Source: Dechloromonas hortensis
Lineage (GTDB): Bacteria; Pseudomonadota; Gammaproteobacteria; Burkholderiales; Rhodocyclaceae
Reading direction: 5' to 3'
Assembly: GCF_009469765.1 (NCBI RefSeq)
Contig: NZ_SSSQ01000009.1
Coordinates: 62,001 to 126,000 of the forward strand
Length of the DNA stretch: 64,000 bases
Part shown: in pieces, positions 1 to 9,311 of the stretch
Position numbering within the stretch: the stretch's first letter is position 1
Layout of the letters: every line of letters begins with the position of its first letter
Translations under genes and position numbers: made by a program
Notes under the pieces: model-generated
What the model saw: only the letters and a program-made list of their open reading frames with translations
What the model was told of the DNA's origin: nothing
Databases searched by the model: none

Positions 1-34
1 CATTGCGTAGCCTGCCCATGCCCGAGAATTATCC

Positions 35-820
35 ATGACCGAAGAATCTTCCATCCCCGACTTTGAAATTGACCGCCACGACGAATTTGCCCAGTTCTTT
101 CTGAGCAATCGGAGTGAAATTCTCCTTTACCTGAGCCTACTCGCCCGGCGACATTGTCTTGTGACGGCTTATATAGACGAGGGCAGAAAATTCTTTCAGA
201 CGTCGGTCATTGCACTCGATGAAGCGGCAGGCGCCTTGCTCTTGGCACCACCGCAAACATTGCCCCCCAGCCCTGAGCTGACAAACGCCAGCCGGATAAC
301 ACTGATGACCAATCTTGATAGTGTCAAAATCCAGATTCGGCTGCCCCAGGTTTCATCGGCGATATACCAAGGCCAAGACGTCCTGCTATCAACCATTCCT
401 GAAGCTGTTCTACGTCTGCAACGACGCGACTTCTTCCGCCTTGAGCCCCCCGCCTCCACCCCGATTCACTGCAAACTGGCCGCACTCTCGCCAGACGGAA
501 CGACGAGAGTCTTCGAGTTGCCGCTTTCCGACATCAGTGGCGGCGGCGTCAGCCTGATCGCATCAACCGAAATTGCCGCTTATTTTCCGGGGGACGCCCT
601 GTTTCGACAATGCCGCCTGGAGATCCCCAACGATGGCGTCGTTCAGGTCAATTTGCGCGTCAGGAAGACCGTTGAAATGTCATCTATCAATGGTTTGCAC
701 AGCCTGCGTATCGGCTGTGAATTCGTCAATTTGCCCGGCAGCAGCCAAAGCTTTATTGAACGGTATATCGCACGCATTGAGCGCGAGAGAAAAGCAAGGG
801 ATTCTGGTCTGGTGGACTGA
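35..820 (+). CDS. ycgR: Flagellar brake protein YcgR (PilZ domain)
   Basis: Cytoplasmic c-di-GMP receptor that slows the flagellar motor when the second messenger is bound. The 261-residue product has an N-terminal YcgR-type domain (about residues 10-120) followed by a PilZ domain. Both halves of the c-di-GMP binding signature are present: RxxxR at 131-135 (RDFFR) and DxSxxG at 166-171 (DISGGG). The length fits the family. It lies at the left edge, upstream of and convergent with fliE, inside the flagellar locus, which fits a motor-control role. The start at 35 is the first ATG of the conserved frame. Family assignment is confident; the in vivo effect on motility is inferred from the family. 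Confidence 0.92.
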   Translation: MTEESSIPDFEIDRHDEFAQFFLSNRSEILLYLSLLARRHCLVTAYIDEGRKFFQTSVIALDEAAGALLLAPPQTLPPSPELTNASRITLMTNLDSVKIQIRLPQVSSAIYQGQDVLLSTIPEAVLRLQRRDFFRLEPPASTPIHCKLAALSPDGTTRVFELPLSDISGGGVSLIASTEIAAYFPGDALFRQCRLEIPNDGVVQVNLRVRKTVEMSSINGLHSLRIGCEFVNLPGSSQSFIERYIARIERERKARDSGLVD

Positions 821-878
821 GACCAATTGCCGTACCTGACTATTGCAGAGTAAACGAGGCCTCGGGTTTGGATGCAGC

Positions 879-1199
879 TTAAACCTGCATATTCATCACG
901 TCCTGATAGGCCGTGACGAGCTTGTTGCGCACCTGCACCATTTCCTGGAAGGAAACGCTGGCCGTCTGCAGTGCGATCATCACTTCATGCAGATTCTGGC
1001 TCGTATCGCCGGCGGCAAGTTTTTCCGCCATCTGATCGGCCTGCTGTTGCGTCTGGTTCACCTTGTCGATGGAGCCTTTGAGAATATCGGCAAAATCGGG
1101 CGCCCCGGCCGCAGGCGTGCTCTCCGCCGCTTTGCCGGTAGCCTGTGCGGCGGTGGACCGCAGCACGCTCAACATTTGTTCGATTCCTTGGGTGTCCAT
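879..1199 (-). CDS. fliE: Flagellar hook-basal body protein FliE
   Basis: FliE is the adaptor between the MS ring and the proximal rod and is an early export substrate. The 106-residue product is of family length. Its C-terminal helix, rich in Gln, Ser and Val (ALQTASVSFQEMVQVRNKLV), is the characteristic FliE core. The start is supported by an AGGAG-type ribosome site 6-7 bases upstream. A near-consensus sigma-54 promoter lies about 30 bases upstream of the start. In this genome fliE is separated from fliF by the fleS-fleR regulator genes and points the opposite way, so it is not co-transcribed with fliF. Confidence 0.93.
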   Translation of the reverse strand: MDTQGIEQMLSVLRSTAAQATGKAAESTPAAGAPDFADILKGSIDKVNQTQQQADQMAEKLAAGDTSQNLHEVMIALQTASVSFQEMVQVRNKLVTAYQDVMNMQV

Positions 1200-1228
1200 T
1201 TTCAGCTCCTAAAACATCAGCCATTTAC

Positions 1229-1245
1229 AAGCAATTCCCAGGCCA
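1229..1245 (-). promoter_or_regulatory. Sigma-54 promoter of fliE
   Basis: Reading the minus strand, TGGCCTGGGAATTGCTT has GG, exactly ten bases, then GC, the invariant -24/-12 spacing of RpoN promoters, with a TTGCT -12 box. Transcription would start near 1219, about 20 bases before the fliE start. The sigma-54 activator FleR is encoded immediately upstream. Visible match; function inferred. Confidence 0.75.
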
Positions 1246-1254
1246 GAAATCGGC

Positions 1255-2625
1255 CTATTCCTTGAAATAGCCTTCATCCCGATATTGCTGCAACTTGTAA
1301 CGCAAAGTCCGTTCGGAAATTCCAAGTCGCTCAATCGCTTGCTTGCGGGAACCGCCGACTTCGGCCAGCGTACGAAGAATATGTTCGCGCTCCAAGTCTT
1401 TCATATTATCGGCCCTTTTTTCGACTTCGGGCAGTGCAACGTTCTCCGCAAACGACACCTGCGGCGCGGGGACAAGAGGTGCGCCGGCCAAGGGACGCGG
1501 CACCAGGTTCAGGTGCTCCGGCCCGATGCTGCTGCCGCTAGAGAGAATCAGGGCGCGCTGGATAACGTTCTCAAGCTCCCGCACATTGCCCGGCCAGGCA
1601 TGGGCGATCAGCGCTGCTTCGGCCGCCGGCGAAAGCGAAACACCGGAGCGCCCAAGGCGCCCGCCATGCTCGACCACGAAATGCCGGGCAATGGCGACGA
1701 CATCCTGCGGCCGCTGCCGCAAAGCCGGGATGGCCACCGGGAAAACGTTGAGCCGGTAGAAAAGATCCTCGCGAAAGACTCCTTTGGCGACTGCTTCGGC
1801 CATGTCACGATTCGAGGTGGCAACGACGCGGATATTCAGCGCCACCGGCTTTTTGCCGCCAACCCGCTCCACCTCGCGCTCCTGCAAAACACGCAACAAC
1901 TTGGCCTGCAGCCCCATCGGCATCTCGGTGACTTCGTCGAGCAGCAGCGTGCCATCCTGAGCCTGTTCGAACTTGCCGGCCTGGGCTTGCTGGGCACCGG
2001 TAAAGGCGCCCTTTTCGTAACCGAACAGGGTGGCCTCAAGCAGGCTATCCGGGATCGCCGCACAGTTGATCGCCACAAACGGGCCGTCCTTGCGCCCGGA
2101 ATTACGGTGAATGTAACGCGCCACCACCTCTTTGCCGACACCTGATTCGCCGGTCAACAGCACGGTAGCATCGGTTTGCGCGACCCGCTTCGCCATCGCG
2201 AACATGTCGCGACTGACCGGGTCGTTGGCGACCACCCCGGCCGACTCGCCCGTCTCCGGCAATTCATATTTGTTGATATGGGCCAGCAAAGCCCGTGGCT
2301 CAAACGGCTTGAGCAGAAAATCACAAGCCCCCGAGCGCATCGCATCGACCGCCTTATCAACTTCGGCGTAGGCCGTCATCAAGACCACCGGCAAATGCGG
2401 CAAACGGACACGAATCTCCTTGAGCAGGCTGATGCCATCCATCGGCATCATCCGTACGTCGCTGACGACAATCGAAAAGGCCTGCTCGCCGAGCACCTTG
2501 AGCGCCGCCTCGCCCCCATCGACTGCCACGTAGGGGCGGCCGGCCAGTTCCAGCGTATCGCCAATCGCCTCGCGCAGGCTCGGATCATCTTCAACCACCA
2601 GAATCGGCAAACTATGCTCAGCCAT
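1255..2625 (-). CDS. fleR: Sigma-54-dependent response regulator FleR/FlrC
   Basis: Transcription activator for sigma-54 flagellar promoters. Domain order is receiver (residues 1-120, phosphoacceptor Asp56 in SDVRM), AAA+ sigma-54 interaction domain with Walker A GESGVGKE and the GAFTGA loop that contacts sigma-54, then a C-terminal Fis-type helix-turn-helix (GGSRKQAIERLGISERTLRY). The frame stays open further upstream, but the ATG at 2625 starts the receiver domain cleanly and overlaps the kinase stop by 8 bases, so 456 residues is preferred over a longer form. It is downstream of and translationally coupled to fleS, and next to its probable target fliE. FlrC is the Vibrio name. Confidence 0.9.
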   Translation of the reverse strand: MAEHSLPILVVEDDPSLREAIGDTLELAGRPYVAVDGGEAALKVLGEQAFSIVVSDVRMMPMDGISLLKEIRVRLPHLPVVLMTAYAEVDKAVDAMRSGACDFLLKPFEPRALLAHINKYELPETGESAGVVANDPVSRDMFAMAKRVAQTDATVLLTGESGVGKEVVARYIHRNSGRKDGPFVAINCAAIPDSLLEATLFGYEKGAFTGAQQAQAGKFEQAQDGTLLLDEVTEMPMGLQAKLLRVLQEREVERVGGKKPVALNIRVVATSNRDMAEAVAKGVFREDLFYRLNVFPVAIPALRQRPQDVVAIARHFVVEHGGRLGRSGVSLSPAAEAALIAHAWPGNVRELENVIQRALILSSGSSIGPEHLNLVPRPLAGAPLVPAPQVSFAENVALPEVEKRADNMKDLEREHILRTLAEVGGSRKQAIERLGISERTLRYKLQQYRDEGYFKE

Positions 2626-3835
2626 TACTTTCCATTTCGCTAAATTCGCTATCCACCGGCCCGACCGGCAATGTAATGACAAACTCGGCCCCGGCACCAG
2701 GCTCGGAGAACAACTCGATCCCGCCGCCATGCGCCCGCGCCACACCGAGGGCAATCGCCAGACCTAGACCGGTGCCCTGCCCCTTGGTCGTAAAGAATGG
2801 CTCGAATACTCGCGACTGGGTCTCGCGGCTAATCCCCGGGCCGCTATCACGGACACCGATCGCCAACAAATCGCCGCGCCGTTTGCCGGACAGGCAAATT
2901 TTGCCGCCTGCCGGCGTTGCCTGCATGGCGTTTTCCAGCAAATTGACCAGCGCGCCAAAGAGCGCCTTGCGGCTGCCGATGATTTTTGCCCCTTCGCAGC
3001 CGTCGACCGCAGCAAATTCCAGGCCGTGCTCGCGCATCAGCGGCTCGACTGTCTGCGCCGCCTCCAGCAACAGGTCGCCGGCTGGAATCACATCACGGCC
3101 GATACTTTCACCGCGGGCAAACAGCAGCACATCCTGAATCAGCCGCTCGAGGCGCCGCAACTGCCCGCTCGCCTTATCGGAAAACTTCGCTCTCGCCTCA
3201 TCCGGCACGCCGGGCTGCCCCAGATTGGCGGTATACAGCAGCGCCGCCGCCAGCGGCGTCCGTAACTGATGCGCCAGCGAGGCCGCCATTTCACCCATTG
3301 CCGCCAGACGCTGATTGCGCTCCAGCTCGGTTTTCATCCGGTGGGCGGCCGTCACATCATGAATCAGCAGGATTTTCCCACCCGCCGAGGCCAGCACGCT
3401 TTCGGCAATCGAGACCCGACCCTGGCCAAGCAACCACTCGCCCACCGTCAAGGTCGGCTCGAGAAAGGCGCGCACGACATCGCCCCAATGGCGGCCGACC
3501 ATGTCGGTACCGAACATCGCCATCGCCGCCGGGTTGACCGCGGCGACAATGGCGCCCGAATCAAGCAACACCACCCCGGCCGGCAAAGCGTCGAGCAGCG
3601 ACGACAGGCGCTCCGACAAGGCCTCCTTTTCCTGATACTGGCGACGCAACTCGCCATTGGCGATCGCCAGTTCCTCAGTCAGCGAAGTCACCCGCGCCTG
3701 CAGCGCCTGATAGGCCTGCGTCAACTCGGCCGAAACCTGATTGAACATGGCAAAAGCCCGTTGCAATTCGGCGGCTTTGGAATCCGGGTCGGTCGTCTCT
3801 GGAGTGGCCGTGGAAGCGGCTTGGGAAGGGGGCAT
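2618..3835 (-). CDS. fleS: Sensor histidine kinase FleS/FlrB
   Basis: Cognate kinase for the adjacent sigma-54 regulator. The 405-residue protein has no membrane segment, so a cytoplasmic location is expected. It has an N-terminal coiled-coil-like region (about 25-75), a PAS domain (about 75-165), an HisKA dimerisation domain with His189 in SLAHQLRTPL, and a HATPase domain with N box (NLLENAMQA), DSGPGI and GTGLGLAI motifs. The start has no obvious Shine-Dalgarno sequence; Met30 is an alternative. It is divergent from fliF, sharing a 109-base intergenic region. The input signal is not known from the sequence; in relatives it is thought to report assembly state. Confidence 0.87.
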   Translation of the reverse strand: MPPSQAASTATPETTDPDSKAAELQRAFAMFNQVSAELTQAYQALQARVTSLTEELAIANGELRRQYQEKEALSERLSSLLDALPAGVVLLDSGAIVAAVNPAAMAMFGTDMVGRHWGDVVRAFLEPTLTVGEWLLGQGRVSIAESVLASAGGKILLIHDVTAAHRMKTELERNQRLAAMGEMAASLAHQLRTPLAAALLYTANLGQPGVPDEARAKFSDKASGQLRRLERLIQDVLLFARGESIGRDVIPAGDLLLEAAQTVEPLMREHGLEFAAVDGCEGAKIIGSRKALFGALVNLLENAMQATPAGGKICLSGKRRGDLLAIGVRDSGPGISRETQSRVFEPFFTTKGQGTGLGLAIALGVARAHGGGIELFSEPGAGAEFVITLPVGPVDSEFSEMESNG

Positions 3836-3891
3836 CGAAAAAAGTTAGGGTGGATTCAGCGCGGGTAATAGTAGAATATTTCTAGGAAAAT

Positions 3892-3909
3892 TTGGCTTCT
3901 CAATTGATT
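3892..3909 (+). promoter_or_regulatory. Weak sigma-54-like site upstream of fliF
   Basis: In the fleS-fliF intergenic region, TTGGCTTCTCAATTGATT has GG, ten bases, then GA instead of the nearly invariant GC. The -24 half is good and the -12 half has one key mismatch. It would start transcription about 25 bases before fliF. Only a candidate. Confidence 0.25.
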
Positions 3910-3944
3910 CTTCTTCTGTTTCATCGAAATTCAACCGGGCATTA

Positions 3945-5675
3945 ATGGCAGCAACAACTGAAACGACGGCAGGTCCCGCACCGGATTTAAACTCCGTGGA
4001 GCGCCTGCGCGAGGCGTTCAACCGGCTCGGCAATCAACAGAAGATCTTTTTCATGGTGGCGCTGGCCGCCATTGTGACGGTCATCATCGGCACCATGCTG
4101 TGGAGCCGCCAGCCAGACTGGAAAGTACTGTTTTCCAACCTGAACGAAAAGGACGGCGGGGCCATCGTCGCCATCCTGGAACAACAGAACGTTCCGCACA
4201 AATTTAACGAAAGTGGCTCCTTGCTGGTTTCCAGCGACCGGGTACACGAGGTTCGGCTGAAACTGGCCTCGCAAGGCCTGCCACGTGGCGGCATGGTCGG
4301 CTTTGAACTGATGGAAAACCAGAAGTTCGGCACCAGCCAGTTCGCCGAGCAGGTCAATTATCAGCGCGGCCTGGAAGGGGAACTGGCACGCACCATCCAG
4401 TCGATCGGCGCGGTGCAGAGTGCGCGCGTCCATCTGGCCATTCCCAAACCGTCGGTTTTCGTCCGCGAAGAACAGAAGCCAACGGCCTCGGTGCTGCTCA
4501 ATCTCTACCCCGGTCGCACTCTCGACAACGGCCAGATCGCCGGCATCGCCCACCTGATTTCCTCCAGCGTGCCACAACTGCCGATTTCCAACGTCACAGT
4601 CATCGACCAGAACGGCTCCCTCCTCTCGCAGTTGAAGAGCAAGCTGACTGAGGCCGGCCTCGATCCGGCGCAAATCAAGTACGTGCGCGATGTCGAGGAC
4701 AGCATCATCAAGCGCATCGGCGAGATCCTGAAGCCGGTGCTGGGCAGCGAAAACTTCAAGGTGCAGGTGGCCGCCGATATCGACTTTTCGCAAAGCGAAC
4801 AGACCGCCGAAAGTTATCGGCCGAACAACACGCCGGAAAGCACCAGTATCCGCAGCCAGCAGAACAATGAAACAGCCAGCGTCAATCAGAGCGCAGGTGG
4901 CGTTCCTGGGGCGCTGACCAATCAGCCGCCAGTGCCGGCGACGGCGCCGCTGACCCAACCGGCAACCGGCAACCCCGCCGGTCAACCGGCCAAAACGACC
5001 GAATTGCCGGGCAAGCTCGATGCTGCCGGTGTCACCGCACCGCTCAATGCCGCCGGTCAACCGATCAGCACGGCGAAGAACGCAACGATCAATTACGAAG
5101 TCGACAAGACGATTCGCCATACCCGGCAGGCCATGGGCAATGTCCGCCGCCTTTCTGCCGCGGTCGTCATCAATCACCGCCGGGATATCGGCAAGGACGG
5201 CAAGGCGACGACCAAGGCCATACCGGAAGCCGAGATGAAGCAGATCAACGATCTGGTTCGCGAGGCGATGGGCTACAGTAAGGAACGCGGCGACACCCTA
5301 TCGATCGCCAACTCGCCCTTTACTGCCAGCGAAAAGCTGGAGGCCGAACTGCCGGTCTGGAAAGATCCGGAAAACATTTCCTACGCCAAGGATATTTTCA
5401 AATATCTGCTGCTGGCCGGCATCATCGCCTTCCTCTATCTGAAGGTCATCCAGCCGTCACTGAAGGTCATGTTCCCGCCGCCACCTGAACCGGAAAGCAC
5501 GATCGAAGGTGTCGCCGGCGCCGCCGGACACGTCGCCATTGCCGGCGAAGAAGGCGAAGATCACGTTCAGATCGACCACTACGCCGCCAAGGTCCAGAAG
5601 GCACGCGATATTGCCCAGAGCGACCCCAAGGCTGTAGCCAACATCATCAAGGACTGGATGGGCGCCAATGGCTAA
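3945..5675 (+). CDS. fliF: Flagellar MS-ring protein FliF
   Basis: Forms the inner-membrane MS ring on which the flagellum is built. The 576-residue protein has a first transmembrane helix at about 33-53, a large periplasmic region with the YscJ-like ring-building domains, a low-complexity Pro/Ala/Thr/Gln segment at about 320-375, a second transmembrane helix at about 486-503 and a cytoplasmic C-terminal tail that binds FliG. Length and topology are normal. It overlaps fliG by 8 bases, so the two interacting proteins are translationally coupled. First gene of the fliFGHIJ run. Confidence 0.96.
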   Translation: MAATTETTAGPAPDLNSVERLREAFNRLGNQQKIFFMVALAAIVTVIIGTMLWSRQPDWKVLFSNLNEKDGGAIVAILEQQNVPHKFNESGSLLVSSDRVHEVRLKLASQGLPRGGMVGFELMENQKFGTSQFAEQVNYQRGLEGELARTIQSIGAVQSARVHLAIPKPSVFVREEQKPTASVLLNLYPGRTLDNGQIAGIAHLISSSVPQLPISNVTVIDQNGSLLSQLKSKLTEAGLDPAQIKYVRDVEDSIIKRIGEILKPVLGSENFKVQVAADIDFSQSEQTAESYRPNNTPESTSIRSQQNNETASVNQSAGGVPGALTNQPPVPATAPLTQPATGNPAGQPAKTTELPGKLDAAGVTAPLNAAGQPISTAKNATINYEVDKTIRHTRQAMGNVRRLSAAVVINHRRDIGKDGKATTKAIPEAEMKQINDLVREAMGYSKERGDTLSIANSPFTASEKLEAELPVWKDPENISYAKDIFKYLLLAGIIAFLYLKVIQPSLKVMFPPPPEPESTIEGVAGAAGHVAIAGEEGEDHVQIDHYAAKVQKARDIAQSDPKAVANIIKDWMGANG

Positions 5676-6669
5676 TCCCGACGAGGGCCTCGAAAAGGCC
5701 GCAACGCTGCTGATTGCGCTGGGGGAAGACCACGCGGCGGAAGTTCTCAAGCACTTGGGACCGCGTGAAGTGCAAAAGATCGGGCACGCCATGGCCTTAC
5801 TCAAGTCGGTCCCGCGCGCAAAAGTCGAGGCTGTTCTCGACGATTTCCACAAGACAGCCGAAGAAAGTGCCGCGGTTCACGTCGACACGGACAACTATAT
5901 TCGCTCCGTGCTGACCAAGGCGCTGGGCGACGACAAGGCCTCGAACCTCATTTCGCGCATTCTGCAAGGCGGTGAAACCTCGGGTATCGAAGGCCTGAAG
6001 TGGATGGATGCGCCGACGGTCGCCGATCTGATCAAGAACGAGCACCCGCAGATCATCTCGACCATCCTGGTTCACCTGGAACACGACCACGCCAGCGAAA
6101 TCCTCAACCACTTCACCGAGCGCCTGCGCAACGACGTGGTCCTCCGGATCGCCACGCTGGAAGGCATCCAGCCGGCCGCCTTGCGCGAGTTGAACGAGGC
6201 GATGATGCGCATTCTGTCCGGCTCGGCCAGCGTCAAACGCACCGCGATGGGCGGCGTCCGGACGGTGGCCGAGATTCTCAATTTCATCGGCACTGCCAAC
6301 GAAACCTCGGTGGTCGATGCCATCCGCGAATACGACCCGGATCTGGCCCAGAAGATTCTCGACGAGATGTTCGTCTTCGAGAATCTGATGGATATCGACG
6401 ACCGCTCGATCCAGCTCATCCTGCGCGAAGTGCAATCCGATTCGCTGATCCTCGCCCTCAAGGGTGCATCGCCCGATCTGCGCGAGAAAATCTTCAAGAA
6501 TATGTCGCAACGAGCCGCCGAAATGTTGCGCGAAGATCTCGAATCGAAAGGCCCGGTCCGCCTCTCCGAAGTCGAAGCCGAGCAGAAGGAAATCCTCAAG
6601 GTCGTCCGCCGCCTGGCCGACGAAGGCCAGATCGTCCTCGGCGGTGCCGGTGGCGAACAGATGCTTTAA
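5668..6669 (+). CDS. fliG: Flagellar motor switch protein FliG
   Basis: C-ring protein that transmits torque from the stators and changes conformation on switching. The 333-residue product shows the three-domain FliG layout, including the EHPQ motif (NEHPQIISTIL) in the middle domain and a charged C-terminal torque helix region (DDRSIQLILREVQSD). Length is typical. Its start lies inside the 3' end of fliF (8-base overlap). Binds the FliF tail on one side and FliM on the other, both encoded nearby. Confidence 0.96.
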   Translation: MANPDEGLEKAATLLIALGEDHAAEVLKHLGPREVQKIGHAMALLKSVPRAKVEAVLDDFHKTAEESAAVHVDTDNYIRSVLTKALGDDKASNLISRILQGGETSGIEGLKWMDAPTVADLIKNEHPQIISTILVHLEHDHASEILNHFTERLRNDVVLRIATLEGIQPAALRELNEAMMRILSGSASVKRTAMGGVRTVAEILNFIGTANETSVVDAIREYDPDLAQKILDEMFVFENLMDIDDRSIQLILREVQSDSLILALKGASPDLREKIFKNMSQRAAEMLREDLESKGPVRLSEVEAEQKEILKVVRRLADEGQIVLGGAGGEQML

Positions 6670-6684
6670 ACGAGCCCGCCCAAG

Positions 6685-7392
6685 ATGTCCGGCTTTATCC
6701 CCAAGGAAGAAACAGGCAGTTACCAGCGCTGGCAGATCGGCTCCTTCGACAGCCCGAAGCCCGCCGCAGTGCGCCCATCGCCGTCGACAACGCCAGCCAG
6801 CCCCGTTGCCGCCAGCGAAATCGACGAGCCGCCACAGCCATTGATCAACCTGCCGACCGCCGACGATATCGAGCGGATACACGAAGAGGCGCGGAGCAGC
6901 GGTTATCAGGCAGGATACGACGAAGGCCTGCAAGCGGCCACGCTCGCCGGCCGCGAAGCTGCCAACGCCGAGGCTCAACGCTTTCTGGCACTCGCCGACA
7001 ACCTGCAGAGCGCGCTCGCCGAACTGGATCAGACGGTTGCCGAACAATTGCTGGCACTGGCCACCGAAATTGCCGCCCAGGTTGTCTGCGGCAGCATCGC
7101 CGTCAAAGACGATCTGCTGCTGCCGATCATCCGCGATGCCATTGCCGCCCTGCCCGTGCACCATGCCCATCTGAGCATTCGCCTGAACCCGGCCGATGCG
7201 CACCAGGTACGGACGCATCTGGGCGAGCAACTGGCCCAAACCGGAGCCCAGATTATTGAAGACAGCACCATCAGCCCGGGCGGCTGTCTGGTCCGTGCCG
7301 GCTCCAGCGAAGTGGATGCAACAATAGAAACCCGCTGGAAACGCGTCCTCGAAACCATTGGTGCCGCCCCGCAGGAATGGCTGAATCGATGA
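6685..7392 (+). CDS. fliH: Flagellar assembly protein FliH
   Basis: Stator-like partner of the export ATPase FliI, which it holds inactive and escorts to the export gate. The 235-residue protein has an N-terminal Pro/Ser/Ala-rich variable part (1-60), a central helical Glu/Ala/Gln-rich segment with small-residue spacing, and a C-terminal domain resembling the F-type ATPase delta subunit (about 120-235). It sits 15 bases after fliG and overlaps fliI, as expected for the FliH-FliI pair. Sequence is less conserved than its neighbours, so position contributes to the call. Confidence 0.9.
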   Translation: MSGFIPKEETGSYQRWQIGSFDSPKPAAVRPSPSTTPASPVAASEIDEPPQPLINLPTADDIERIHEEARSSGYQAGYDEGLQAATLAGREAANAEAQRFLALADNLQSALAELDQTVAEQLLALATEIAAQVVCGSIAVKDDLLLPIIRDAIAALPVHHAHLSIRLNPADAHQVRTHLGEQLAQTGAQIIEDSTISPGGCLVRAGSSEVDATIETRWKRVLETIGAAPQEWLNR

Positions 7393-8792
7393 GCCCGTCA
7401 CTGCCCGACCATACCGGGCGCTGGCAAGACTTTCTCGACAACTGTCGCATGGCCGCCAGCAATGCACAGCCGCTCTGGCCGATCGGCCGGCTGACCCGGA
7501 TCAACGGACTGGTCATGGAAGCGGCCGGCCTCAAACTGCCGCTCGGCAGTTCGTGCCGCATTTACCCGCTGAGCGGCGCCCCGGTTGAAGCCGAAGTCGT
7601 CGGCTTTGCCGGCGAAAAACTGTATCTGATGCCGTCGGACGACGTCTATGGCCTCGCCCCCGGCTCCAAGGTGGTCGCCTTTGAAACAGCGACGCCTCCG
7701 CCACAAATTGGCGGCCCGCCACCGTTTCGCCGCCGCGCCATCGACCGCGCCAAACAAGTCCCGGTCGGCGAGGAATTGCTCGGCCGGGTGCTGGATGGCG
7801 TCGGCCGGCCGCTCGACAACAAGGGGCCGGTCAACACCGCGCAGTCGCGCTCGCTGCAAAGCCGGCCGGTCAACCCGATGTCGCGGGCGGCCATTCATCA
7901 GCCGCTTGATGTCGGTATTCGCGCCATCAATTCGCTGCTGACCGTCGGCCGTGGCCAACGGATGGGGCTGTTTGCCGGCTCCGGTGTCGGCAAATCGGTA
8001 CTACTAGGGATGATGGCCCGCTACACCGAGGCCGAGGTCATCGTCGTCGGGCTGATCGGCGAACGCGGGCGCGAGGTCAAGGAATTCATCGAGCAGATCC
8101 TCGGTGAGGAAGGCATGCGGCGCGCCGTCGTCGTCGCCGCGCCGGCGGACACCGGCCCGTTGATGCGCCTACAGGGCGCCGCCTACGCAACGACCATTGC
8201 CGAATATTTCCGCGATCAGGGCAAGCAGGTCTTGCTGATCATGGATTCACTGACCCGCTACGCCATGGCCCAACGCGAAATCGCCCTGGCCATCGGTGAA
8301 CCGCCGGCCACCCGCGGCTACCCGCCGTCCGTCTTCGCCCGTCTGCCGCAACTGGTCGAACGAGCCGGCAACGGGCCGGAAGGCGGCGGTTCGATCACTG
8401 CCTTCTACACGGTCCTCGCCGAAGGTGACGACCAGCAGGATCCGATTGCCGACTCGGCCCGGGCAATTCTCGACGGCCACATTGTGCTGTCGCGGACGCT
8501 GGCCGATGCCGGGCACTACCCGGCCATCGACATCGAACAGTCGATCAGCCGGGCCATGGTCAATCTGATCGCGCAAACCCACCTCGACCAGATCCGTCGC
8601 TTCAAGGTGCTTTTTGCCCGTTACCAGCGCTCGCGCGACCTGATTGCGGTCGGTGCCTACGCACCGGGCTCCGACCCGGTGCTCGATCAGGCGATCAGCC
8701 TCTACCCGCGCATGGAGAGCTTCCTGCAGCAACAACTGGTTGAACAATCGAGTTTCACCGAGAGCACCACCGCCCTCGGCACCCTGTTCTGA
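7377..8792 (+). CDS. fliI: Flagellum-specific ATP synthase FliI
   Basis: Export ATPase of the flagellar type III secretion apparatus, related to the F1 beta subunit. The 471-residue product has the Walker A motif GSGVGKS at about 201-207, the FliI/YscN signature region ([16 protein letters not shown]) and a Walker B-type [11 protein letters not shown]. Two starts are possible: ATG 7377, or ATG 7389, which forms an ATGA overlap with the fliH stop; the difference is four residues and the second is equally plausible. Cytoplasmic, acts with FliH and FliJ. Confidence 0.95.
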   Translation: MAESMSPSLPDHTGRWQDFLDNCRMAASNAQPLWPIGRLTRINGLVMEAAGLKLPLGSSCRIYPLSGAPVEAEVVGFAGEKLYLMPSDDVYGLAPGSKVVAFETATPPPQIGGPPPFRRRAIDRAKQVPVGEELLGRVLDGVGRPLDNKGPVNTAQSRSLQSRPVNPMSRAAIHQPLDVGIRAINSLLTVGRGQRMGLFAGSGVGKSVLLGMMARYTEAEVIVVGLIGERGREVKEFIEQILGEEGMRRAVVVAAPADTGPLMRLQGAAYATTIAEYFRDQGKQVLLIMDSLTRYAMAQREIALAIGEPPATRGYPPSVFARLPQLVERAGNGPEGGGSITAFYTVLAEGDDQQDPIADSARAILDGHIVLSRTLADAGHYPAIDIEQSISRAMVNLIAQTHLDQIRRFKVLFARYQRSRDLIAVGAYAPGSDPVLDQAISLYPRMESFLQQQLVEQSSFTESTTALGTLF

Positions 8793-8798
8793 TAAGCC

Positions 8799-9251
8799 AT
8801 GTCCCAGCCTTTTTCTTTACAGCCGCTCCTCGAAATCATGCAGACCCGCACCGACGATGCGACGCGCAAGCTCGGCCAGCTGATTGCGGCAGAGCAAAGC
8901 CAGCGTAGCCGGCTGCAGATGCTCGAACAGTATCGCGAGGAATACGCCCAACGCATGCGCCAAGCCACCGCAGAAGGCATCACGCGCCTGGTCCTGCACA
9001 ACTACCAGGATTTTCTTGGGCGGATTGACGAAGCCATCGAACAACAGCGCATTGCCGTACGCAACTCCGAAGACAGCACCAAGGCCGGGCAAGAGCAGTG
9101 GAAAAGCCAGAACAAGCAATTGAAAGCCATCGATACGCTATCGCAACGCCACGATGCGCGCGAACGCTACCGGGAAAACAAGCAGGACCAGAAACTGCAG
9201 GATGAATTTTCAACACGAAAATACGGCACGGCCGATCCACAAGATCAATAA
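8799..9251 (+). CDS. fliJ: Flagellar export chaperone FliJ
   Basis: Small coiled-coil protein that acts as the central stalk of the FliI ATPase ring and as a general export chaperone. The 150-residue product is almost entirely predicted helix, rich in Gln, Glu, Arg and Lys, with heptad-like hydrophobic spacing and no membrane segment. It follows fliI by 6 bases. FliJ proteins diverge quickly, so the call rests on length, composition and position between fliI and fliK. Confidence 0.88.
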   Translation: MSQPFSLQPLLEIMQTRTDDATRKLGQLIAAEQSQRSRLQMLEQYREEYAQRMRQATAEGITRLVLHNYQDFLGRIDEAIEQQRIAVRNSEDSTKAGQEQWKSQNKQLKAIDTLSQRHDARERYRENKQDQKLQDEFSTRKYGTADPQDQ

Positions 9252-9258
9252 GCCCCTT

Positions 9259-9275
9259 GGGCATGCGTATTGCTA
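9259..9275 (+). promoter_or_regulatory. Sigma-54 promoter of fliK
   Basis: In the 60-base gap after fliJ, GGGCATGCGTATTGCTA has GG (9260-9261), ten bases, then GC (9272-9273), with a TTGCT -12 box. Transcription would start near 9285, about 27 bases before fliK. This splits the plus-strand fli run into at least two transcription units, fliF-J and fliK onward. Confidence 0.7.
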
Positions 9276-9311
9276 GACATGACGCAGCGCACTGTCTAAC
9301 AAGGGTTCAAA

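Noticed and set aside
1..34. Possible end of an upstream gene at the left edge
   Set aside because: Only a stop-like TAG at about 8-10 is visible; too short to identify anything.
843..1265. 140-codon plus-strand frame over fliE
   Set aside because: fliE is clearly real on the other strand and has a sigma-54 promoter and ribosome site.
3872..3884. TAGAA-TAT-TTCTA dyad in the fleS-fliF gap
   Set aside because: Five-base arms in AT-rich DNA are expected by chance; no known regulator site matches.
3987..5177. 396-codon open frame opposite fliF
   Set aside because: Antisense shadow; composition (Gly/Asp/Arg/Leu) is typical of reversed high-GC codons.
5797..7467. 556-codon open frame opposite fliG-fliH
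   Set aside because: Antisense shadow of well-supported genes, with no ribosome site or family motif.
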